A stretch of DNA of 37,585 nucleotides. Source: an uncultured Chthoniobacterales bacterium (GTDB taxonomy: Bacteria; Verrucomicrobiota; Verrucomicrobiia; Chthoniobacterales; UBA10450). The notes beneath the pieces were generated by a model. The model saw only the letters and a list, made by a program, of their open reading frames with translations. It had not been told where the DNA came from and ran no database searches. The number at the start of each line of letters is the position of its first letter. Positions within the stretch are counted from its first letter, which is position 1. Both the position numbers and the translations under genes were made by a program. Of this stretch, positions 7,868 to 14,671 are shown one piece after another. The DNA lies in contig CADCTA010000061.1 of assembly GCA_902805675.1 (NCBI GenBank), positions 1 through 37,585 on the forward strand. The letters run 5' to 3'.

Positions 7868-8782
7868 CTACTCAGCGGGCAACGTCAGTTCTCCCTCGCT
7901 GACGAGGACGGACGCACCACCGACGCGTACGGCCGTGATCGCTCCCAATGCGACGTCCGCCTCGACAAAGATGGTGCTCGGCCGGCCCATCTCGACACCC
8001 TGGCGGACCGTCCAGCGAAGCACACCATCCGGAGCGGTTGGCGGAACAAGATAACCGGCGAGCGCCGTCGCCGCGCCGCCTGTCGCGGGGTCTTCAGGGA
8101 TGCCCAGATCGGGCGCGAACATGCGTGCGCGGATATCTGCGTCGCCCGCATCGTGCGTGATCACGTAGATGTCTGTAGCCCAATACGGTGCGATGTGACG
8201 CTCAAAGCGTTCGTTGTTCACCCGGATGCGTGCGAGCGCATCGAGATCGCGCACGGTGACGAATAGAAACGGCACGCCGGATGAGAAAGCCTTCGGCTCG
8301 CGGCCGTCCACTTCGAGATCGGCCGGATCGAGCGATAACACAGAGGCGATGATCTCTGTCGATGGCGGTGGGGGTCCCAGCTCCGGGAGCTTTGCCGCGG
8401 ACAGCTCCGCAAATACGGGACGGCCTGCTGTAGCGCGCACCATCACTTCGACCGGCCCGACGCCCTCCTCGAAAACGATGCGCGTCAGCTCGCCATCCAA
8501 GGGCACTTCACCGATGGCCGTGAGCACGAAGGCGCTGCCGACGGTCGGATGACCGGCAAACGGTAGCTCCTGTCCCGGCGTGAAGATGCGCAACCGGCGC
8601 GTGCCGCCCGGCGTTTCTGGCGGCAGCACGAACACGGTTTCGGAGAGGTTCATTTCGCGGGCGATCGCCTGCATGGTGGCCGTCTCGAGACCGCGTCCAT
8701 CGGTGAAGACAGCGAGCTGATTGCCGCCAAACATCCGATCGGTGAAAACGTCGGCAGTGATGAATCGATAGCGCTTCTGCAT
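7868..8782 (-). CDS. PhzF-family isomerase/epimerase
   Basis: This 304-residue protein has the PhzF/diaminopimelate-epimerase-like double-barrel fold. It shows the N-terminal [20 protein letters not shown] pattern, the catalytic Glu in [11 protein letters not shown] (E48), [19 protein letters not shown] in the first half, and [20 protein letters not shown] in the second. PhzF itself isomerises DHHA in phenazine synthesis, but no other phz genes are present. This is more likely one of the many housekeeping paralogues of unknown substrate, and a phenazine role should not be assumed. ATG start. It lies 14 nt after the PHP gene and 36 nt before trmB, suggesting co-transcription. Confidence 0.88.
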   Translation of the reverse strand: MQKRYRFITADVFTDRMFGGNQLAVFTDGRGLETATMQAIAREMNLSETVFVLPPETPGGTRRLRIFTPGQELPFAGHPTVGSAFVLTAIGEVPLDGELTRIVFEEGVGPVEVMVRATAGRPVFAELSAAKLPELGPPPPSTEIIASVLSLDPADLEVDGREPKAFSSGVPFLFVTVRDLDALARIRVNNERFERHIAPYWATDIYVITHDAGDADIRARMFAPDLGIPEDPATGGAATALAGYLVPPTAPDGVLRWTVRQGVEMGRPSTIFVEADVALGAITAVRVGGASVLVSEGELTLPAE

Positions 8783-8796
8783 CGTGGTCTCGAAAG

Positions 8797-9870
8797 TTAC
8801 CCCGCGCCGCGCACAAATCGCGAGGCGTCTCTCAATTTCGCAATCCAGCCAAGCAGATCGGCGAGCGGCATGAAGTTGATGATGCGGTCAGCCGAGATGC
8901 CCGCCTTCAGTGCCGCCGCCAGGCCGAGCTCGATAGATCCGAGCTGCGATGGATCATGCGCGTCGGTGCCTAACGACACCCGAGCACCCGCTTCGCAGAC
9001 GAGTCCGAGCAGCTCGACGTTCAGATCCTGCCGATCGGGGTAGCAGTCGATCTCGACGGCCTTGTCCAGTGCGGCCGCTTCAGCAAAGACCCGCGGCCAA
9101 TCCGCACTCAGGCCAATGCGGAAGTTGTAAACACGGCCGCGTGGATGTCCGAGGATGTGGAGATCGGGATTCCGCAAGGCAGCGAGATAGCGCTCGGTCT
9201 GGTCTTCCTTCTTCCGCAACGCCGAGTGAAACGAGCCGAGCACAAGATCGAGCCGCGCGAGCGCTTCGCTGCTCATGTCGCCCTCGCCTTGCGGGTTGAG
9301 ATTCAACTCGATCGAGCGAAGCACTGTTATCGCCTGTCCATCGCGCAGGATCGACGCATTCACCTGCGCGATTTCCGCCGCTTGCTCGAGCAGCTCCGCT
9401 TCGTCGATCCCGTCGGCGATCTTTAGCCCGACGGAATGATCCGTGATCGCGACGTAGCGGTAGCTGCGCTGCGCACCCATCTCTGCCATGTCGGCCACTG
9501 AACCGGAACCGTCACTCCACGTGGTATGCATGTGCAGATCGCCGCATAGCCGTTGCAGCCATCCCGGATCGGTCGCAAGGATGAGGCGCGCCTCGGCCAG
9601 GGTAAGAAAGTCGGCACGCAGAGGATCTCTGTCGCCTGCGCGGGCCACGGGATTCTCTATCCATGCCTGAAGCATCGTCGCGATGCGCGGACCCACACCG
9701 TGCAGCTCTGTCAGGCGTCTGCCTTTTCGGTGAAGCTCGCTCGCTTCTTCCGGCCAGAGAAACGCCGCCCGCGCGGCACGTTTCAGAGCCCGCTGCAGAA
9801 TGCCGGTGGCGTCGCGCGCTTCCAGGGCGAGCAGCTCAGCCAGATCGGCATTCGTGACTGGTGGCGGCAC
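8797..9870 (-). CDS. PHP-domain phosphoesterase with N-terminal HhH region
   Basis: This 357-residue protein has an N-terminal helical region with a helix-hairpin-helix-like LTELHGVGPRIATMLQAW (53-70). A PHP metal-dependent phosphoesterase domain starts at about 109: CGDLHMHTTWSDGSGS carries the HxH pair (H113, H115), ITDHS gives the next His, and GHPRGR and GTDAHDP come later. This resembles the C-terminal half of bacterial PolX with the polymerase-beta nucleotidyltransferase core missing. In PolX the PHP domain is a 3'-5' exonuclease; here only the phosphoesterase can act, on DNA or a small phosphorylated substrate. GTG start. First gene of the PHP-phzF-trmB run. Confidence 0.82.
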   Translation of the reverse strand: MPPPVTNADLAELLALEARDATGILQRALKRAARAAFLWPEEASELHRKGRRLTELHGVGPRIATMLQAWIENPVARAGDRDPLRADFLTLAEARLILATDPGWLQRLCGDLHMHTTWSDGSGSVADMAEMGAQRSYRYVAITDHSVGLKIADGIDEAELLEQAAEIAQVNASILRDGQAITVLRSIELNLNPQGEGDMSSEALARLDLVLGSFHSALRKKEDQTERYLAALRNPDLHILGHPRGRVYNFRIGLSADWPRVFAEAAALDKAVEIDCYPDRQDLNVELLGLVCEAGARVSLGTDAHDPSQLGSIELGLAAALKAGISADRIINFMPLADLLGWIAKLRDASRFVRGAG

Positions 9871-10030
9871 GGACGAGGCCTGTCTCTTAACGGTCCGTGC
9901 TCAAGCGCTTCCTTGCCGACGCAGAAGTTCGGCGGCCTTCCGTGGCACAGGTGCTGCTAAAAGAACAGTGCAAGCTAGGAAGTCACTACTCTAATTTAAA
10001 AGTCACGTTTCGTTCCTTTAGCTTCAGCAA

Positions 10031-10060
10031 GCGCGGCCAGCGATGGCCGCGCTTTTTTTT
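10031..10060 (+). terminator. strong intrinsic terminator on the plus strand, no gene in front
   Basis: GCGCGGCC (10031-10038) and GGCCGCGC (10045-10052) form a perfect 8-bp GC stem with a 6-nt loop, directly followed by eight T. It would end a plus-strand transcript, yet there is no convincing plus-strand gene between 9871 and 10030. The 9871-10114 gap otherwise holds only the divergent start of the PHP gene. A short non-coding RNA ending at 10060 is the simplest explanation. Confidence 0.8.
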
Positions 10061-10114
10061 GTCTGCGACGCCCCAGAGAATTGCGCAGACGCCGCGTCGC
10101 CTGACACGAAGCCC

Positions 10115-10567
10115 CTAATACGGCTTCAGCTGCGCGTTTGGCTCGACGAACTCGGCCGACGCGACGATCAACGGCTCCCCGAGATGCTTCGATAGACCAT
10201 CGGCCAGGATGGTTGCGATCTCTTTCGCGTCGCGGGTGTAGCCCGGCATCGGGAACCCGCCATTGTTGCGGTCGTAGCCGTAGATGGTGCCGTCCGTCTC
10301 CCACACGCAATAAGCGTGGCCGGCAGCTTTACCCTCGTAGCGAACGAGGAGGATTTTCGCCCAGAAATCCTTTTCGAGAGTGTTCTGCGCTTTGACCGCG
10401 GCGAGATAATTGCAGGCCGAGACGACGCAGCCGTTCAGCATGGCAAGGTCTTCCTCAGCCTTCACTGCCTTTCCGACTGGGTGCTGGGTCCCGAGGACGA
10501 AGCACATGACGCCAACGAGGACAGGGGACAGGATCTCGCGGAGGAAAAGCAGGTTAAGGAAATTCAT
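10115..10567 (-). CDS. membrane-anchored or secreted protein, possible Cys-His-Asp peptidase fold
   Basis: This 150-residue protein has a hydrophobic N-terminus (about 1-28) that could be a signal anchor. After it come NGCVVSACNYLAAVKA, LLVRYEGKAAGHAYCVWE and GTIYGYDRNNGG. The order Cys, then GHAY-VWE, then YD resembles the transglutaminase/papain-like triad of its neighbour at 11230-11769, which has DCKAKS, THAWLAWE and LDPT. The resemblance is by eye, and catalysis is inferred. ATG start. An upstream ATGGTTTTTATAG motif (10585-10597) is shared with that neighbour. No family name is assigned. Confidence 0.65.
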   Translation of the reverse strand: MNFLNLLFLREILSPVLVGVMCFVLGTQHPVGKAVKAEEDLAMLNGCVVSACNYLAAVKAQNTLEKDFWAKILLVRYEGKAAGHAYCVWETDGTIYGYDRNNGGFPMPGYTRDAKEIATILADGLSKHLGEPLIVASAEFVEPNAQLKPY

Positions 10568-10584
10568 ATCGGCCAGAAAGGCTT

Positions 10585-10601
10585 ATGGTTTTTATAGCAC
10601 C
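10585..10601 (-). promoter_or_regulatory. shared upstream motif, single copy
   Basis: ATGGTTTTTATAG (10585-10597; CTATAAAAACCAT on the gene strand) lies about 20 bp before the start of the gene ending at 10115. It matches the two copies before the gene at 11230-11769 and continues with the same GGTG on the gene strand. It could be a TATAAA-type -10 region or an operator. Confidence 0.45.
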
Positions 10602-10605
10602 GGGA

Positions 10606-10636
10606 TCTCACGATTAGGAAGATTATTCTCGTGAGA
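10606..10636. promoter_or_regulatory. 8-bp dyad upstream of the shared motif
   Basis: TCTCACGA (10606-10613) and TCGTGAGA (10629-10636) are perfect inverted repeats around an AT-rich 15-nt loop, just upstream of the motif at 10585-10601. It could be an operator, or a weak terminator hairpin for the lipoprotein gene upstream. No T-run supports termination. Confidence 0.35.
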
Positions 10637-10703
10637 CACAACCACAATCCTACGCTTCTCCGAACGCCTGCAGCCGTCTTGAACTGGGGCCGCGGGAAAT
10701 CGC

Positions 10704-11066
10704 TTACCGGATTCGCCGGTACGTCCGCTGGCTGCCGTCGCTTGCCTCGATGACGAATTCCCGGGAGCCGGTCTTGAGCAATTTGTCGCGATCGCGGGTC
10801 CCGGGCGGGATCTTCCCGAGCGCGTCGCTGGTATATTCGTAGAGCAATTCGCCCTCGCGCACGCCCCACCGCCCGGTGAAGCGGGATAGCGTCTCGCCGT
10901 TCTGCTTCACTTCCCCGCTGAAGGTGCCGTCCTTCTTGAAGTCGTAGCGGCAGCTTTGGGCGGGGTTCTCGTAGAGCCACTCGCCAGCGAGCACGATGTT
11001 CAGGTCGCGACGCGCCGTAGCGCAGGAGACGAGCAGGAAAAGCGAGAGGATCAGGAGGCTCTTCAT
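10704..11066 (-). CDS. small lipoprotein, unknown function
   Basis: This 120-residue protein has a clear lipoprotein signal: a short basic start, a hydrophobic core and LLVSC as lipobox with Cys at residue 15. The mature part has LAGEWLYENPAQSCRYDFKKDGTFSGEV and RFTGRWGVREGELLYEYTSD. That is a G-x-W-x-x-x-N/D...DGTF...GxW layout common in small lipocalin-like beta-barrel proteins of the DUF4488/lipocalin-like type. It is probably anchored in the cell envelope; function unknown. ATG start. It lies between the two possible peptidase genes on the same strand. Confidence 0.7.
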   Translation of the reverse strand: MKSLLILSLFLLVSCATARRDLNIVLAGEWLYENPAQSCRYDFKKDGTFSGEVKQNGETLSRFTGRWGVREGELLYEYTSDALGKIPPGTRDRDKLLKTGSREFVIEASDGSQRTYRRIR

Positions 11067-11166
11067 GCGGTGCGACGGTCACCTGCGCGGCGGATTAGTG
11101 CAACCTGAGCCGCATTTGCGCGCGGGCCAGAGGTATTGCGGCGTCGCACTCGAGTTGCCCCGGTAC

Positions 11167-11205
11167 AAAAAACAAGAGCGGCATCCCGAAGGATTGCCGC
11201 TCTTG
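11167..11205 (-). terminator. intrinsic terminator of the gene at 11230-11769
   Basis: CAAGAGCGGCA (11173-11183) and TGCCGCTCTTG (11195-11205) form a perfect 11-bp stem. On the minus strand six T follow at once (11172-11167). It sits 24 bp past the stop codon of the transglutaminase-like gene. Confidence 0.9.
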
Positions 11206-11229
11206 CCCCCTATGATCTGTCTGTGAAAC

Positions 11230-11769
11230 TTAGTTCGAAGCGACGAGCGCGGAACCTGCGCGGAACTTCTTGGCACCGGCGTAGGCGTAGAGCGGCTCGT
11301 AGTTGCGCTTGCCGACCTTCTCGGACTTGGTCGCGCTGTAGTTGAAAGTCGGGTCGAGGACGAAGCTGCCGCCTTCGGTTTCCCAGGCGAGCCACGCGTG
11401 GGTCATTTTGCTCGTCGGGGTGCGCTTGCCGATGACGAGGCGGACGTTCGTCGCGCCGGCTGCCTTCATCCGCTGGTAGAGAGCGACGGACTTCGCTTTG
11501 CAATCGGCCGGCTCACCGGAGACGGTCTCGGAAGGGGTCTTCCAGAAGAGGGCGTAGCCGTAAGGAATGTCGCGGAGGTCGGCCATCCATTCGTTGACGG
11601 TGTTCATCGACACGCCGTTCGAGGCGCTGCCGGTGTTTTCGAGGATTGGGCGGATGCGAGCCATTTGCTTGTCGTAAGGCGTCGCATTTACGGTGAACAT
11701 CAGGGCGTCAGCGAAGGAAGCGCTGGCGGAGATGGCGAGGAGGACTGCGGAGAGGAGGAGCTTTTTCAT
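11230..11769 (-). CDS. secreted transglutaminase-like cysteine peptidase candidate
   Basis: This 179-residue protein has a signal peptide (about 1-20, cleavage near ASASFA). The core carries DCKAKSVALYQRMKAAGA, then KMTHAWLAWETEGGSF, then VLDPTFNYSA. The Cys, THAWL His and LDPT Asp are spaced as in transglutaminase-like (bacterial BTLCP-type) domains, which act as peptidases or isopeptide-bond enzymes in the periplasm. Assignment rests on the triad pattern only. ATG start at 11769. The leader holds two copies of a 13-bp motif inside an 11-bp inverted repeat that ends 2 nt before the start codon. The gene has its own terminator and appears monocistronic. Confidence 0.72.
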   Translation of the reverse strand: MKKLLLSAVLLAISASASFADALMFTVNATPYDKQMARIRPILENTGSASNGVSMNTVNEWMADLRDIPYGYALFWKTPSETVSGEPADCKAKSVALYQRMKAAGATNVRLVIGKRTPTSKMTHAWLAWETEGGSFVLDPTFNYSATKSEKVGKRNYEPLYAYAGAKKFRAGSALVASN

Positions 11770-11770
11770 A

Positions 11771-11823
11771 GGGTGCTGCTATTTATGGTGGTTATAGTTG
11801 CTATGGTTTCTATAGCAGCACCC
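11771..11823 (-). promoter_or_regulatory. leader hairpin enclosing two ATGGTnnnTATAG motifs
   Basis: GGGTGCTGCTA (11771-11781) and TAGCAGCACCC (11813-11823) are perfect 11-bp inverted repeats. The 31-nt loop holds ATGGTGGTTATAG (11785-11797) and most of ATGGTTTCTATAG (11803-11815), 18 bp apart. In mRNA the stem would end 2 nt before the start codon and no Shine-Dalgarno sequence is visible, so it could control translation. As DNA it could be an operator. Confidence 0.5.
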
Positions 11824-11955
11824 ATGCCAGCCTCCGGACGGCTCTGAATTTTGGCGGCACGCCCGGTAAATGCCCGGCACGGAGGGGTCTCCCGCAGCCC
11901 TCGAGACCGAGGAGCGTTGCATCCGCACCGGCGCGCGGGCGCGTTCCTCTCAAGA

Positions 11956-12465
11956 ATGACTACGACAAAACGCGACGAAGTGATCGACTGGCTGAACGAC
12001 GCCTACGCAATGGAACGCAGCATCGAGATCATGCTCCGCAAGCAGGCCGACAACGAAGATGCGCACCGCGCCGTCCGTGACCGCGCCCGCATCCATCTCG
12101 ACGAGACGGCGGAACACGCCGACCGTCTGACCCGCTGCCTCGAGATGCTCGGCAGCAGCAGCCCGTCGGCCTTAAAGACGGTCGCTGGCCAGGTGATGGA
12201 GCTCGGCAAGGGCCTGACGACGAAATTCGCGCGTGACGAGCGGGTGAAGGATTTTCTCGCCGCGTACGGCACCGAGTATTTCGAGGTCGCCTGCTACAAG
12301 TCGTTGATCGCCGGCGCCACTGCTGCCGGTGAGGAGGACATCATTCCGCTGCTGGAGCAGAACCTGAAGGAAGACGCCGCGATGGCGAGCTGGCTCGACA
12401 TGAACATCGCCGCGATCACCCGCGACTACCTCGCCAATACCACCACCACCGCCGCGGCGAGCTGA
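11956..12465 (+). CDS. DUF892 ferritin-like protein (YciF family)
   Basis: This 169-residue all-helical cytoplasmic protein begins MTTTKRDEVIDWLNDAYAME. It has the pattern of the DUF892/YciF family: ferritin-like four-helix bundles, usually dimeric and linked to stress. Glu/His positions for a di-metal site are spread through AYAMERSIE, LDETAEHADRL, YFEVACYKSLI and EEDIIPLLEQNLKEDAAM. Molecular function is unknown. The ATG at 11956 is chosen because the 35 codons before it in frame look non-coding. The next genes belong to the envelope-stress module, on the other strand. Confidence 0.85.
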   Translation: MTTTKRDEVIDWLNDAYAMERSIEIMLRKQADNEDAHRAVRDRARIHLDETAEHADRLTRCLEMLGSSSPSALKTVAGQVMELGKGLTTKFARDERVKDFLAAYGTEYFEVACYKSLIAGATAAGEEDIIPLLEQNLKEDAAMASWLDMNIAAITRDYLANTTTTAAAS

Positions 12466-12494
12466 GCTGAGGCGCTGCCGAGGCAGGCGGCCGG

Positions 12495-12908
12495 CTATGG
12501 CTCTTTTTCAGGTGCAGGCGGCGGCGCGCCACGCCGCCGATGAAGCACTCGCTTATGGTGCGTCTTCATCTGCTCGGCGATCTCGCGTTGCTCCGGTGTC
12601 AGGTGCGGGGCCATGGCAGAGTGCGCCTGCTGCATGGTGTCGGCGACGCGTTTGCCGCTCTCGCGCCGGATTTCATGCAGTCGGTTGCTCGTGTCGTCGA
12701 TGATCGGGCCCAATGTCTCCACCTGCTCGGGCGTGAGTTGAAGGCGGCGGGTGAGACGCTCGCGCAGATGCTCGCCCATCCGGTGGTGATGTTTAGAAAC
12801 AAGAACATCGTGCGCCCGCCGCGCGCCGACGAACATGCCGGTTGCCATGCCCGCGGCGAACACCACCAGCACTCCGATCGCTAGCCGCCACTTGAGCGCG
12901 CGCGTCAT
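12495..12908 (-). CDS. Spy/CpxP-like periplasmic LTxxQ protein, membrane anchored
   Basis: This 137-residue protein has one N-terminal transmembrane helix (about 9-28), then a helical periplasmic domain. Two LTPEQ motifs (LQLTPEQVETLGPI and HLTPEQREIAEQM) mark the Spy/CpxP/heavy-metal-sensor family, whose members act as chaperones or dampers of envelope stress systems. The His-rich KHHHRMGEH and HHKRVLHRRR may bind metal. The start overlaps the anti-sigma stop by ATGA, indicating translational coupling. It is the third gene of the sigma factor operon and has a divergent second family member at 14045. Confidence 0.8.
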   Translation of the reverse strand: MTRALKWRLAIGVLVVFAAGMATGMFVGARRAHDVLVSKHHHRMGEHLRERLTRRLQLTPEQVETLGPIIDDTSNRLHEIRRESGKRVADTMQQAHSAMAPHLTPEQREIAEQMKTHHKRVLHRRRGAPPPAPEKEP

Positions 12909-13216
12909 TCGGTCAGCTCCGAATTGATTGCGGTATCGACCATGGCGTAGGCGTTCGACAGCGGCTCAGCCAGCTCGTCGTTCTCCTCGAGTTGCCAGTA
13001 GGTCGCGGCGCTGGCGAACACCGCCACGATCACCGCCGCCGCCGCGATGCGCGTGAAGAGGCGCGCCACTGCCGGCACGTCGCGACGGCCGTCGCGCTGC
13101 GTCGAGCGGGCGAGTGCCACCACGCGGGTGTCAAAGCCGTAGGGCATGTCGGGCGCGCCGCTTTCCCCGCGCGCCGCCCGCAGTAACCGCTGCAGCTCAG
13201 ATTCCCGCTTGTCCAT
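12905..13216 (-). CDS. small single-pass anti-sigma factor candidate
   Basis: This 103-residue protein has a cytoplasmic N-terminus of about 50 residues (ELQRLLRAARGE, FDTRVVALAR), one transmembrane helix (about 54-74, RIAAAAVIVAVFASAATYW) and a short acidic periplasmic tail. This size and topology, with the start overlapping the sigma gene end by 20 bp and the stop overlapping the Spy-like gene, fit an anti-sigma factor. No zinc-binding HxxxCxxC motif is present, so it is not a classical ZAS protein. The role is inferred from position. Confidence 0.65.
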   Translation of the reverse strand: MDKRESELQRLLRAARGESGAPDMPYGFDTRVVALARSTQRDGRRDVPAVARLFTRIAAAAVIVAVFASAATYWQLEENDELAEPLSNAYAMVDTAINSELTE

Positions 13217-13796
13217 ACGCCTCCTTCTCAGATAGCCGACTCAGCAGCCCCTTCAATTTTTGTCGCGCACGAAATGCACGCACCTTAACCAGCGCTTTGC
13301 TCCAGCCGGTGATCGTCCGGATCTCCGCGACTGACTTTTCCTGGAGGTATTGTAGTTCAATCACGAGACGCTCGGCGGGCTTCAGCGCCTCGAGCATATG
13401 CGCCACCAGATCGCGCGAGGCGAGTTGCTGATCCGCTCCGAGCTCCTCGGAAGTAGCAGCGAGATTATCGACTACGGCCGCCTGTTCTTCGCTTAGGTCC
13501 GCCCGCCGTAACTCCGGCCGCACCTTCTCGGCCGCGATCTGGTTCAGGCAGGTGTTGATGGCGATGCGCGAGACCCAATGCTCCAGCGGCACCGCGCCGG
13601 AGAATTGCGGCAGCTTCTGAAACATCTTGATGAAAATCATCTGGCAAAGGTCCTCTTCCGCCGCGCGGCGCGGGCGGTGCGCGCGCACCAGCTTGGCCAC
13701 GAGCGGGTACAAATGGCGGACGAGCGCGTGGGCCGCGTCCTCGTCATCCTGCAACGACGCGGCCACGAGCGCCGCCACGTCCGGTTCGTCAGCCAT
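13197..13796 (-). CDS. ECF-type RNA polymerase sigma factor
   Basis: This protein of about 199 residues has region 2 (AAHALVRHLYPLVAKLVRAHRP, then AEEDLCQMIFIKMFQKLPQF, the DLxQ-type core-binding and -10 recognition helix) and region 4 (LKPAERLVIELQYLQEKSVAEI followed by TGWSKALVKVRAFRARQKLK, the -35 recognition helix). This is the sigma-70 ECF layout without region 3. The ATG at 13796 is preferred; a GTG at 13805 would add three residues. It is followed by an overlapping anti-sigma candidate and a Spy-like gene. The promoter at 13825-13855 matches the one of the divergent Spy-like gene, suggesting autoregulation of an envelope-stress regulon. Confidence 0.9.
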   Translation of the reverse strand: MADEPDVAALVAASLQDDEDAAHALVRHLYPLVAKLVRAHRPRRAAEEDLCQMIFIKMFQKLPQFSGAVPLEHWVSRIAINTCLNQIAAEKVRPELRRADLSEEQAAVVDNLAATSEELGADQQLASRDLVAHMLEALKPAERLVIELQYLQEKSVAEIRTITGWSKALVKVRAFRARQKLKGLLSRLSEKEAYGQAGI

Positions 13797-13824
13797 CTGC
13801 TCCACAATGTCGCCACACCGTCGG

Positions 13825-13855
13825 ATATGACAGGCGCACCTGGGCTTTGGTTACA
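13825..13855 (-). promoter_or_regulatory. ECF-type promoter for the sigma factor operon
   Basis: Read on the minus strand, TGTAACC (13855-13849) is followed by 17 nt and GTCATAT (13831-13825). An AAC at -35 and GTC at -10 are classic ECF features. The predicted transcript would begin about 20 nt before the sigma start codon. The same pattern occurs facing the other way at 13956-13985. Confidence 0.65.
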
Positions 13856-13955
13856 AGATTTCCGCCGAAGATCAACGCATGGGCAGCGATCTTCTTCTCC
13901 CGAGATCGCGGAGGCGTGATGCGCACGACGCACTGCTCCGGTCTCAAAAATATTC

Positions 13956-13985
13956 TGTAACCGCAACGCACGCCGCCGGGTCATT
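13956..13985 (+). promoter_or_regulatory. ECF-type promoter for the divergent Spy-like gene
   Basis: TGTAACC (13956-13962), a 17-nt spacer and GTCATT (13980-13985) duplicate the promoter pattern of the sigma operon, with identical -35, spacing and first five -10 bases but an unrelated spacer. It lies 59 nt before the ATG at 14045, giving a plausible 5' untranslated region. Confidence 0.65.
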
Positions 13986-14044
13986 CATTGCAGAGCGCAA
14001 CCTCAACTCGCTCGACCAAAACAACCAGCACTCCAACCAAACAC

Positions 14045-14443
14045 ATGAAACGAAAACTGATTACTCTAACGACTGCAGCTGCACTCGCGATCGGCGCGGT
14101 CGTGACGATGAACGCGCATCCTCCGGGAGAACACGGCGGCGGCCATGGCGGGCACCGGAAGATGTTCCGCATGGGCATGGCGGTGGAGCATCTAACCAAG
14201 GAGCTCGAGCTGAGCGAAACGCAGAAGGCGCAGGTGCAGCCAATCGTCGATCAGGCGAAGCCGCAGATCCAGCAGATCCACCGCGAAGCAATGGAGAAGT
14301 CCAGGACGGTGATGGACACCGCCGCGGCGCAAATCCGGCCGCTGCTCACCACTGAGCAGCAGAAGAAGTTCGATGCCATGCGCGCGGCGCACGAGAAGAT
14401 GCGCGAAGGCATGCGCGAGATGCACGACGCAAAGCAGCAGTAA
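14045..14443 (+). CDS. secreted Spy/CpxP-like LTxxQ protein
   Basis: This 132-residue protein has a signal peptide (MKRKLITLTTAAALAIGA...NA, about 23 residues), then a His/Gly-rich stretch (HPPGEHGGGHGGHRK) that may bind metal. A helical domain follows with the family motifs LELSETQKAQVQPI and LLTTEQQKKFDAM. Spy-like proteins are ATP-independent periplasmic chaperones induced by envelope stress. The ATG at 14045 is chosen because it opens a proper signal peptide; longer frames upstream do not. It is divergent from the sigma operon that carries a membrane-anchored relative, and the matching promoter suggests it is a regulon member. Confidence 0.82.
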   Translation: MKRKLITLTTAAALAIGAVVTMNAHPPGEHGGGHGGHRKMFRMGMAVEHLTKELELSETQKAQVQPIVDQAKPQIQQIHREAMEKSRTVMDTAAAQIRPLLTTEQQKKFDAMRAAHEKMREGMREMHDAKQQ

Positions 14444-14464
14444 GCCGATCGCCTTAACCACACG

Positions 14465-14500
14465 AGCGGCGGCGTCTGACAGGCGCCGCCGCTTTAGTTT
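14465..14500 (+). terminator. intrinsic terminator after the secreted Spy-like gene
   Basis: AGCGGCGGCG (14465-14474) and CGCCGCCGCT (14484-14493) form a perfect 10-bp stem followed by TTAGTTT, 21 bp past the stop codon at 14443. The remaining stretch to 14671 shows no gene. Confidence 0.85.
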
Positions 14501-14671
14501 CTAGGCGACGAGCAGCGACTCAGCAGGGCGAGCTCAGTTCTTCAACGCGTGGATTCCACCACTGCCACTGCCGCCCCGCCGCCAACGCGTCGCACGGCGC
14601 CGTGCCGCTGTTCTCTGCCAGCGGCACGACCGTCGCGTTGAGAGGTATCCTCCGAAACTGCGCCTTCTCGC

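Noticed and set aside
7868..8782. Phenazine biosynthesis
   Set aside because: Only a PhzF-family protein is present; no phzA-G context, so a pathway claim is not supported.
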